NCBI GenBank assembly: GCA_021818125.1
Contig: JAKAFG010000122.1
Location: forward strand, 1 to 6,386
Length of the DNA: 6,386 nucleotides
Direction of reading: 5' to 3'
Source of the DNA: Pseudomonadota bacterium
GTDB lineage: Bacteria > Pseudomonadota > Gammaproteobacteria > Acidithiobacillales > Acidithiobacillaceae
The position numbers and the translations under genes were made by a program. Shown in pieces: positions 1 through 5,330 of this stretch (the stretch's first letter is position 1; every line of letters begins with the position of its first letter). The notes beneath the pieces are model-generated. The model saw only the letters and a list, made by a program, of their open reading frames with translations. It was not told the DNA's origin and searched no databases.

Positions 1-184
1 AGCCCTCTGTGGTCTTCTTGGTCACTGCACTCATCGCCCCACTCGCCATCGCCTGCTTACGCCAATGGTACAGCGTAACATCAGAAATCCCTTCCTGCCT
101 GGCTAACTCTGCCACGGACAAACTGGAGGGCGGCAACATCTTCTGCAATACAGCGGCCTTACGTTCTGCTGAGTAATGTTTCAT
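1..184 (-). CDS. Transposase OrfA, N-terminal 61 residues (partial, runs off the left edge)
   Basis: The open frame starts at ATG 184 and stays open to base 1. The protein opens MKHYSAERKAAVLQKMLPP and continues with VAELARQEGISDVTLYHWRK at about residues 24-43. This is a helix-turn-helix of the HTH_Tnp_1 type found in OrfA of IS3-like elements: residues 24-31 form the first helix and DVTLYHWRK the recognition helix. OrfA binds the terminal repeats, and in IS3 elements it is normally fused by programmed frameshifting to the DDE integrase OrfB, which would lie to the left of this window. A weak GGA..GAG stretch precedes the start. It is oriented the same way as the interrupted primase-helicase. 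The family call is good at the level of transposase HTH and moderate at the level of IS family. Confidence 0.75.
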   Translation of the reverse strand, partial: MKHYSAERKAAVLQKMLPPSSLSVAELARQEGISDVTLYHWRKQAMASGAMSAVTKKTTEG

Positions 185-254
185 CTCGATAATCCACTTT
201 CCGCCCCCACCCTACGCCTGACTCCATTTCAGAGAGGCGACAACTACGCTGACA
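1..254 (-). mobile_element. Left end of an insertion sequence (probably IS3 family), continuing past the window edge
   Basis: Reading the minus strand from 254 leftwards, the sequence begins TGTCAGCGTAGTTGTCGCC, a TG-type end as in IS3-family elements. It then has about 70 bp of untranslated leader and the start of a transposase OrfA at 184. The primase-helicase gene loses its family similarity at about this point, which places the junction at 250-262. The exact base is uncertain because a run of C and G (255-262) separates recognisable helicase code from the IS. The other end, the second reading frame and any target duplication lie outside the window. The TG end and the OrfA type are seen; the IS3 assignment is inferred. 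Confidence 0.6.
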
Positions 255-1726
255 CCGGGGGGCACCAGCACCAGGGTGTTCACGCCATGCCGAGCGATCA
301 TTGCGGCCGCCACGATGGTTTTGCCGAAGGCAGTGGGTGCGCACAACACGCCCGCGTCGTGACGCAACATAGCGGCGACAGCCGCCTCCTGATCGGAACG
401 CAGGGTGCCCGCGAAGTGTACGTCGATGGGTTCACCGGGAACCCTCTCATCCCGCAGTTCACAGCGGATGCCGTTGTCGCGCAGCAATTCCTGCGCGGCG
501 TCGAGGCAGCCGCGCGGTAGGGCGATGTGCTGCGGATAGTTTTCTCCACAGCCGATGACACGCGGTTTGTCCCACACCGACATTCGCATCGCCTGCGCCT
601 TGTAGAACTCTGGATTCTGGAACGCGGCAAGGCGGATCAGGCGGTTAATCAATGACAGTGGTAATTGGGCTTTCTCGAAGTAGATGAGATTGCCCAATGT
701 TACCCTGAGCGTCTTTGGCATTGCCCCGGATAACTTCACTATTGCTGGCGTTGAACGCTTCCACGGCGTCGCCAGGTCTTCTTCATCAATAAAGGTGACG
801 TCCAACGGATGGGTCCCATCCGTGGCGCGCAGGATGGTGGGCTCGATATCCTGCGGCTCCATCGGCTGGATGGATGCCAGGAAAGCCCATTGATCTGGAT
901 AAGGGCGCAAGTCGGTATCGACGAATACGCTGCAGCCATTCTCGCGGGGTTTTTTCTGCAGAGGCAAGGCAATCAGATTGCCGAACCCGCCCTTGGGCAT
1001 CGTGTCCTGATTGGGAAACAGCCGGTCATAGGAATTCAGCTTCAGTTGCTGGGTGCGCGCACAGGTACGGCTGATGATGGCCGTGCCCAGGCGACGGGCA
1101 TCCCGTGCTGCGACCCTGCTTGCGAAAAACACCCAAGCATGAGCACCCTGCCCGGAACGCGAAATCTCCAGAGCGGCTGGGACGCCAAGTGCTTCGCAAG
1201 AACGCACAAAGGCGCGAGCGTCGTCGTGCCACTCGGCTTCATCGAAATCGACGGCGAGAAAGGTGCACGTGTCATCTTCCAGCAAGGGATAGACCCCGAC
1301 CGTGTGCTTGCCGAGCAAATGATCATAGATGACCGAATCCGCCAGCGGGGACAGCCGCCGATTACCACAATCCCCGCATTTGGTGCGCGGCTTGTCACAT
1401 ACTCCGGGGTGCCACTCATTGGCGCAGGCCGGTGCGTATCCCGACTTACCCGTACTCTTGCTCTCCCAGCGGACGGGATAGACATCCGTTCGCCCACGAA
1501 ATAGCCGACGAAACAACGCCACCTTTGCGTCGGCTGAAAAAGGGGAGGGGCCTGATCCCGGCACGGGCGGCGTTGGCTCAGGCGGTAAACGCCACGCGAT
1601 ACCGTGCGATTCCAGAAGCGCGACCAAGCGGGCATTTTCCTGCCCTAACGCCGCGAGCGAATCCTGTTCCCCTATCGTACCGGCTGGAGCGTCAAGGTGA
1701 GGATTTTGTGGCGTCAAGGATTTCAT
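212..1726 (-). pseudogene. TOTE-type archaeo-eukaryotic primase-helicase, truncated in the helicase domain by an IS
   Basis: The 504-residue product has a short N-terminal coiled coil (about 22-42, LAALGQENARLVALLESHGI). A primase domain of the AEP superfamily follows at about 66-285. It has a zinc knuckle (C101, C110, C117, C120), the metal-binding DFD motif (D160, D162), the SGQGAH motif with H196, and the DTDLRPYPDQW stretch (D270, D272). A linker of about 110 residues leads to a superfamily 2 helicase whose Walker A (APTAFGKT, 463-470, K469) and motif Ia (NTLVLV, 483-488) are intact. Family members normally continue for several hundred residues through the DEAD/DEAH box and the second RecA domain; here the frame enters the IS and stops at 212. 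Residues from about 491 (GVSVVVASLKWSQA) are IS-derived. The gene starts 11 bp after the DUF6880 stop with no strong Shine-Dalgarno site, so translational coupling is likely. The family is linked to genome-conflict systems. The primase half could still be made. Confidence 0.88.
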
Positions 1727-1737
1727 GGCGATGACTA

Positions 1738-3135
1738 TTATCCGTATTTACCGGTATAGGTCCCCCAAAACTTGTATTTTCTCTGGTGTTCCTGGTAAAG
1801 GCGTTGCTTGTAGGCCGTGTGATCTTCCCAATCGCCCCAGTGAGAAACGCGCGCTGCTAAAAGATCCAATTTCTGTAAATAGTGGACACCATGGTGGTAC
1901 GTTTTGGGTTTGCCGCGGTGAAGGATGGATTCCACCAGGGCACGGTAAATCATGCAGGCGGCAAGGTTGCGATCTGCTGCCGACAATTCCTCAGCGAGGT
2001 CCTGCAACCCCCAGTAGTAATCGCCGTTGATCGCTGCGGCGTGGGTGAGCACATACTGCTCCGCGTCGTCCAGACTCCCCACCTGCAGCAAAAATTGCGC
2101 ATTGTCCAGAATGAACTGGGGACTTGCCAATAGCTTGGCCGCCTCTTCGGCGATAACATTCTCCCGCTCTGATTCCCCGAGAAATGCGATCAGTACATCC
2201 AGGGTTTTGGGATTGCGGTGCCTCCGAAAAATCCGCCAAGCCACGGGAATCGCAAGATTGCTGCATCCTTGACGTGGATAGATCGTGAGCAGCAGTTCAT
2301 CCCGCTGAACGGATTCCCTACACTCATCTGAAGGGACTCGCTCCAACCACGAACGGGCATTATCGAGATCATCGCATTCGAGGTACACCCGACCGATGTC
2401 CAGACACGCGGCGGGAGAAGGGTCCCCCCAGGCGGCGATGCGGGTTTTTTCAAACAAAGGGGCGTCACCCAACTGGCGCGCCAAGGATTCCACCCCACGC
2501 AGATGATCGCGGCGACGGTATTCGTCAACTGCGGTGTCCGCTTGGGCCTGATACCTCGCGATCAGACTCCGCAGTTGATCGCCGGGCAAGAACTGGCTGG
2601 CCGTCTGTAGCAATAACCCCCGTACGCCATAGTCATCTTTTTCAAGAATCCTCGCCGTCAAATCCGCCATGGCCTCCTTATCAGTGCAATCACGGGCATA
2701 TTCAGCGAAGATCTGCGTGGCGTCCACTTGGAAAACTTCACCAAGGGAGCCACCAGAATCGTCGCATCGCTCGATGAGCGCTTTGTCCAAGGCAAAAAAT
2801 TCACCTACCAGAGCAGCTCCCCTACAGGGATCTGGTGCCCCTTGCCGCAGAAGCTCCAGTACTGCGCTCACCTCATTGGCGAAAGCCGAAGCTTCGGACC
2901 AAGGGATGAAACCGTCAAAGCCCTTCATCTGTTTAAGCTTGCTCTGGTACTTTTGCAACGCCTCGGTGGGGGTGGCAATCAGGCGTTCTACCCATTCGCC
3001 GACCGAAGGGTTCTCCGCAGCCTTGAGCACGAGGGACCTCGCCAGGTGTTCTGCGCCTAACTCAATGAGCCGAGCCTCCTTGTCCTCGGGCGTTATCCTG
3101 GGGTCTGCATCGGTCATAGGGGAAAACACGGTCAC
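1738..3135 (-). CDS. DUF6880 family helical-repeat protein
   Basis: This 465-residue protein matches my memory of the DUF6880 family, whose biochemical role is unknown. Hallmarks seen are an N-terminal helix ELGAEHLARSLV (about 25-36), the GFIPW..A motif (75-82), CDDSGGSLGEVF (124-135), DDYGVRGLLL (167-176), and a run of paired amphipathic helices of TPR/HEAT type (about 240-400). A conserved C-terminal block follows: YHHGVHYLQKLD (413-424), W435, and the HxxYKxRLxxxHxRKxxFW pattern (439-457). No SWIM-type zinc site, signal peptide or membrane segment is visible, so it is probably a cytoplasmic scaffold or adaptor. The longest frame starts at GTG 3135; GTG 3129 and ATG 3117 (MTDADPRI) are alternatives, and no start has a strong ribosome site. 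The stop at 1738-1740 lies 11 bp from the primase-helicase start, indicating one transcription unit and probably a shared function. The protein appears intact. Confidence 0.85.
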   Translation of the reverse strand: MTVFSPMTDADPRITPEDKEARLIELGAEHLARSLVLKAAENPSVGEWVERLIATPTEALQKYQSKLKQMKGFDGFIPWSEASAFANEVSAVLELLRQGAPDPCRGAALVGEFFALDKALIERCDDSGGSLGEVFQVDATQIFAEYARDCTDKEAMADLTARILEKDDYGVRGLLLQTASQFLPGDQLRSLIARYQAQADTAVDEYRRRDHLRGVESLARQLGDAPLFEKTRIAAWGDPSPAACLDIGRVYLECDDLDNARSWLERVPSDECRESVQRDELLLTIYPRQGCSNLAIPVAWRIFRRHRNPKTLDVLIAFLGESERENVIAEEAAKLLASPQFILDNAQFLLQVGSLDDAEQYVLTHAAAINGDYYWGLQDLAEELSAADRNLAACMIYRALVESILHRGKPKTYHHGVHYLQKLDLLAARVSHWGDWEDHTAYKQRLYQEHQRKYKFWGTYTGKYG

Positions 3136-3157
3136 AAGACCACCGTGGAACGTGGCA

Positions 3158-3190
3158 TGATCACGTCATATTCAGCCGATGACATGATCA
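3158..3190. repeat. 12-bp inverted repeat between brnA and the DUF6880 gene
   Basis: On the + strand the arms are TGATCACGTCAT (3158-3169) and ATGACATGATCA (3179-3190), separated by 9 bases. Eleven of twelve positions pair as DNA. In RNA from the minus strand the odd pair is a U-G wobble, so all twelve can pair. The first arm begins on the brnA stop codon (3190-3188). No T-run follows on the minus strand, so it is not a standard terminator. It could be an operator, a weak or Rho-related attenuator, or an RNA processing site separating antitoxin and DUF6880 expression. Confidence 0.7.
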
Positions 3191-3490
3191 GGATCCCCGC
3201 GTCGGAGCATGGCTTTTGAGCCAGTCGCGCAAGGCGGCATTCATGCGGGTCTGCCAGCCTGGGCCGGAGGCGCGAAACGTTTCCAACACGTCGCGATCGA
3301 AACGGATCGTCGTGGATTCCTTGAGCGCTCCCATGGGTCGACCCCGCTTCCTGCGACTGGAATCGATGCCAGCCTGCATCTCTTCCCGCGAAAGCGGGCG
3401 GCCGTCTTCGTCGGTTCCATCCCAAGCGAAGTCGCCGGTGGCCCGGAGCCGTGCCAAATCAGTCTGTGAAGTCGTTTTCAAACCATTCAT
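3188..3490 (-). CDS. brnA: BrnA-type antitoxin
   Basis: The 100-residue product is a BrnA-family antitoxin that would bind BrnT and repress the operon. The N-terminus (MNGLKTTSQTDLARLRATGD) carries the SQTDLARL motif typical of the family. A basic RRKRGRP patch (about 46-52), resembling an AT-hook core, precedes the ribbon-helix-helix: beta strand STTIRFD (59-65), helix DVLETFRASG (67-76), then GWQTRMNAALRDWLKSH (78-94). ATG 3490 is chosen because GGGAG lies 7 bases upstream and the family N-terminus begins here. The start lies inside the toxin gene, overlapping its end by 32 bp, which suggests tight coupling. Upstream of 3490 the same frame remains open into the N-terminus of the frameshifted toxin gene, so a longer fused product is also possible. 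The antitoxin itself looks complete. Confidence 0.88.
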   Translation of the reverse strand: MNGLKTTSQTDLARLRATGDFAWDGTDEDGRPLSREEMQAGIDSSRRKRGRPMGALKESTTIRFDRDVLETFRASGPGWQTRMNAALRDWLKSHAPTRGS

Positions 3491-3754
3491 GGTACATCTC
3501 CCGTTCCTCCGCGCTGGCTTTTCTAAAACTGATGATTCGGACTTCCCTGCTGCGCTCGGCATGCGCCAGCGAAAGCACGGTGAGTACCTCAAACACATAG
3601 ACAAAGGTCTGAAGCCGTATTTCGTTATTCCGTACACCGGCACGTCGAGACGATAGCGGGACTCCAGCACCCAATCCGCATCGCGAAAATCCAGCCCATA
3701 CTTCTCCAGGTTGGACTGGCGTTTCTGCTCATCCCAACGTATGCGCCTCGCCAT
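3459..3754 (-). pseudogene. brnT: BrnT-type toxin gene with a one-base deletion
   Basis: BrnT toxins are small RelE-like ribonucleases that inhibit translation. From ATG 3754 the frame reads MARRIRWDEQKRQSNLEKYG, then LDFRDADWVLESRYRLDVPVY (to residue 41), the typical BrnT N-terminus. The similarity then jumps to the next frame: RNNEIRLQTFVYVFEVL, a SLAHAERSREVRIISFRKAS stretch and AEEREMYHEWFENDFTD, ending at stop 3459-3461. Restoring one C in TAC-CGG at about 3631-3632 gives exactly 98 codons plus stop, the normal family size. The histidine common in the family's KHG motif is Y19 here. Unless this is a sequencing error, the toxin is inactive. The next gene is its cognate antitoxin. Confidence 0.88.
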
Positions 3755-3790
3755 CGAACTTATTGTAGTAACATAAAAAATGGGGGTCAA
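3755..3790 (-). promoter_or_regulatory. Promoter of brnTA, probably giving a leaderless transcript
   Basis: On the minus strand, TTGACC (3790-3785) and TACAAT (3767-3762) are separated by exactly 17 bases; each differs from the sigma-70 consensus at one position. Only 7 bases lie between the -10 box and the ATG at 3754, so transcription should begin at or within a base or two of the start codon. No Shine-Dalgarno sequence is present, which fits a leaderless mRNA. The -10 region overlaps an imperfect palindrome (3760-3776, TTATTGTAGTAACATAA on the + strand, 6 of 8 pairs), a plausible BrnA operator. The promoter boxes are seen; the operator role is inferred. Confidence 0.7.
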
Positions 3791-3822
3791 TGGCGGCGGC
3801 GGACTTTTTGCGCCGACATGAC

Positions 3823-3838
3823 CTCCTTTGCAAAGGAG
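3823..3838. promoter_or_regulatory. Perfect 16-bp palindrome, possible operator
   Basis: CTCCTTTGCAAAGGAG is identical to its reverse complement over all 16 bases. It lies 33 bp upstream of the brnT -35 box. On the + strand its centre supplies TTGCAA (3828-3833), 19 bases before TACAAT (3853-3858), a mediocre divergent promoter. A dimeric repressor or activator could bind here. No open frame with a convincing start follows on the + strand, so any transcript would be non-coding or a relic. Confidence 0.45.
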
Positions 3839-3839
3839 A

Positions 3840-4422
3840 AAACGGGGGTTGATACAATAGCAGGTCTTTTCACCTCTGGACTGGCTGCTGTTCCGCTATT
3901 GCCGCAATCAATGCAAAAAATGCGATGTTGCCACGCGTTCGCAATTGGTATTGCGACTGCTGCGGCAGAGTAGTCAGAATCCCACCGTCTCAAGTTTGGC
4001 CAGAAAGCCCATCAGAAACATGTGACGTTTCCATATTTTTTAGTGGTCCTGCATTAAACCCTGGGAGCCCGTATCCCTGAGTCGCTCTTGCAAGGTTTCT
4101 GAACTCATGCATCCGCAGAGCGGCCTTTCCATGCCAAGCCAATCCTGGCATTGGCAACATAAATATTCTGCTCGATTACGAACTGATCGATCCTGGCTTT
4201 CAGATGGGCGCTCACAGCATAGGCAGCAGGGCCCCGTCTGAGTCGCCTGATATGACAGCAGACGCTTTCTGCCGCTCATTTTGGTGACGGCTTAAGGCGC
4301 GGCGATGGCGGAAATGCTGCATTTTCAGGTCGTTTTCGGTAAAGAATGGCGAATTCGGTGATCGGCGGGCATGCCCCTCCCTCCGGCGACCTTCCCGGAT
4401 GGGCAAATCCTGTGGTGGCGAC
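3840..4422. other. Stretch with no recognisable gene between the toxin-antitoxin locus and the transposase remnant
   Basis: Short open frames occur on both strands: minus 3787-3993, minus 4040-4279 (cysteine-rich, CCLCCERP...CCQCQ) and minus 4212-4472. None has a ribosome site, a known domain or conserved-looking composition. Two small tandem hairpins are visible at 3940-3955 (CGCAAT-TGGT-ATTGCG) and 3957-3968 (CTGC-TGCG-GCAG). The part from about 4225 to 4422 lies downstream of the transposase remnant and may be the non-coding tail of that element. I found no tRNA, rRNA or CRISPR structure. Confidence 0.4.
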
Positions 4423-4826
4423 TCAGTACCCGAACTGGCGGAGTGTTTTGCGAGCGCTGGCGGCGAACTCACGGCCCGCCTTGGCGATGTTTTCCACGCC
4501 GATGAGACGCATGATGCTCATGGCGAGGCCACGCAGAGTCGCCATCATATGCGGTCCGTTTTCGGTGCGAATTTGGGAGAGATCTTCGCGCCGCCTCCCG
4601 TGCTTGATATTGGATAAACAAGCGGCCTGCCAGCCGAGGAGCGCTACCCAGCGGTCATCCAGAGTAGCCACATAGCGCAGGGTACGCCCGCCATCGTGCG
4701 GAAGCCGCGATCATGACCCGCTTGCATCAGGATGTTCCAGCGTTCCCGCTCCGTGGGCAGGGTAGGTCGCACCTGAATGCGGTGTAAATCAGCTCGCTGG
4801 TTCTCAGTGAGTTTCGGAGCGTCCAT
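4423..4826 (-). pseudogene. Remnant of a DUF4338 (DruA-like)/ISAs1-type transposase, frameshifted and internally deleted
   Basis: From ATG 4826 the frame reads LTENQRADLHRIQVRPTLPT then ERERWNILMQAGHDRGFRTMAG, the lead-in to a DUF4338/DruA-like domain. One base is missing near 4687 (GGC-CGT reduced to GGCGT). The next frame then continues RTLRYVATLDDRWVALLGWQ, the core DUF4338 motif. After WQAACL it jumps straight to REDLSQIRTENGP and a MMATLRGLAMSIMRLIGVENI stretch, which is the extreme C-terminus of ISAs1-type DDE transposases, ending at stop 4423-4425. Restoring one base gives 134 codons plus stop, whereas such proteins normally have several hundred. The middle, with the DDE catalytic residues, is gone. 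The fusion order DUF4338 then ISAs1 DDE is known to me from other transposases; DruA of the Druantia defence system belongs to the same DUF4338 group. It is certainly inactive. Confidence 0.78.
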
Positions 4827-4845
4827 GCGGTAAAAACTACCGCAT
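4825..4845 (-). promoter_or_regulatory. Hairpin covering the remnant transposase start codon
   Basis: ATGCGGTA (4825-4832) and TACCGCAT (4838-4845) are perfect 8-bp arms around a 5-base loop. The second arm in the minus-strand transcript ends in the AT of the transposase ATG (4826), so the start would be hidden in a stem. A two-codon frame ATG-CGG-TAG, preceded by GGGGTGG, occupies the first arm. Insertion sequences often use such stems to block translation from read-through transcripts; that role is inferred here. Confidence 0.55.
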
Positions 4846-4878
4846 CCACCCCGAAAGTTCGTAGTTGGGCTTTATTAA

Positions 4879-4887
4879 ATTATATCA
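4879..4887 (-). promoter_or_regulatory. Extended -10 promoter of the transposase remnant
   Basis: The minus strand reads TGATATAAT (4887-4879), a perfect TATAAT with the TGN extension. It lies about 50 bases upstream of the ATG at 4826. No good -35 box stands at 16-18 bases, which is tolerated by extended -10 promoters. It would drive the remnant transposase frame and, if no terminator intervenes, could read towards the toxin-antitoxin locus. Confidence 0.55.
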
Positions 4888-4891
4888 AGAT

Positions 4892-4956
4892 GTTAGGTTG
4901 GTTCTTGCCAGAGCCCTGGCTATAACGCATTTTTCCTAACGGTTTTCCCTGGCAAA
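4892..4956. repeat. Interleaved inverted repeats upstream of the transposase remnant
   Basis: GTTAGG (4892-4897) pairs with CCTAAC (4935-4940), and TTGCCAG (4905-4911) pairs with CTGGCAA (4950-4956), so the two stems cross. A local stem GCCAG-AGCC-CTGGC lies at 4907-4920. They may mark the end of the degraded element or protein-binding sites. The role is unknown. Confidence 0.35.
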
Positions 4957-5037
4957 AAAGTATCATCTTGGCGTCGCGCGGATTCTCTGCCTCCGGGTGA
5001 GCGTTCCAATGGCAAGTTTGCAGCGTTATATATAAGC

Positions 5038-5074
5038 GGCTACCCGGCCGTTCGGGATTTACATGCAGATAGCC
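5038..5074 (-). terminator. Possible weak terminator structure after the oxidoreductase operon
   Basis: In the minus-strand transcript, GGCTA (5074-5070) and TAGCC (5042-5038) enclose CCCG...CGGG (5056-5053 and 5046-5043). It lies about 20 bases after the small membrane protein stop. No run of T follows (only an AT-rich TTATATATAA stretch), so it is not a classical intrinsic terminator. It is offered only because it is the sole stem structure in the right place. Confidence 0.25.
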
Positions 5075-5094
5075 AAAATACCGTCACCACCTGA

Positions 5095-5310
5095 TCATGC
5101 CTGTGAATAAAGGACATACCACTTTCGCAATGCCACCAAACTCCATATAGATTCCACTACACCAAATGGCCAAGTGCCAGCAAGAAAGCCGTATGCAGCA
5201 GAACCCAAACATGAAAACGCAAAGGCCAGAGTAAACCAGGATGACCGCGCTTCAAAAGCATAAAACAACATCATCAGGGTTACGACCGATGCCCCGTAAA
5301 GTGTCAACAT
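5095..5310 (-). CDS. Small three-helix membrane protein
   Basis: This 71-residue hydrophobic protein has three likely membrane segments, at about residues 4-18 (LYGASVVTLMMLFYA), 25-45 (WFTLAFAFSCLGSAAYGFLAG) and 47-62 (WPFGVVESIWSLVALR). A positively charged ARSS loop follows the first. ATG 5310 is chosen over an upstream in-frame ATG at 5397, because GAGAGA lies 7 bases before it and the upstream extension (MGSRADGSTGLGG...) overlaps the oxidoreductase gene and looks like noise. The WPFGVVE.IW..VALR(K/R)W ending is a pattern I associate with small uncharacterised proteobacterial membrane proteins, but I know no function for it. It begins 20 bp after the oxidoreductase stop on the same strand, so the two are probably co-transcribed. 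It probably sits in the inner membrane; a role with the oxidoreductase is only suggested by position. Confidence 0.72.
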   Translation of the reverse strand: MLTLYGASVVTLMMLFYAFEARSSWFTLAFAFSCLGSAAYGFLAGTWPFGVVESIWSLVALRKWYVLYSQA

Positions 5311-5330
5311 AAATATCTCTCGTACACCAT

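Noticed and set aside
809..1504. A 231-codon open frame on the + strand opposite the primase gene
   Set aside because: It is antisense to a frame with clear primase motifs, has no ribosome site or recognisable domain, and reflects GC-rich codon bias.
2669..3160. A 163-codon + strand open frame opposite the DUF6880 gene
   Set aside because: The minus-strand frame shows conserved family blocks along its whole length; the + frame is serine/alanine-rich noise.
3188..3790. A single 200-residue gene starting near 3790
   Set aside because: The start would lie in the -35 box of the toxin promoter, and the frame changes family identity midway. It is better explained as a frameshifted brnT running into brnA.
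3869..4075. Short + strand frames following the palindrome, one with WYCDCCGRVV
   Set aside because: They lack a credible start or ribosome site and have no recognisable family; two frames are equally open, as expected by chance.
4040..4279. Cysteine-rich 79-residue minus-strand frame (CCLCCERP...CCQCQ) as a zinc-binding protein
   Set aside because: The cysteine spacing fits no zinc motif I know, no ribosome site is present, and the region looks like the non-coding tail of the transposase remnant.
4227..4918. Complete ISAs1-like element bounded by CAGGGC repeats (4227-4232 and 4918-4913)
   Set aside because: The ends match at only about 9 of 12 positions and no flanking target duplication was found, so I cannot fix the element's borders.
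4892..4940. Integron attC site (GTTAGGT ... TCCTAAC)
   Set aside because: The core and inverse core are in the wrong order, the last box misses the required purine, and the 49-base span is too short.
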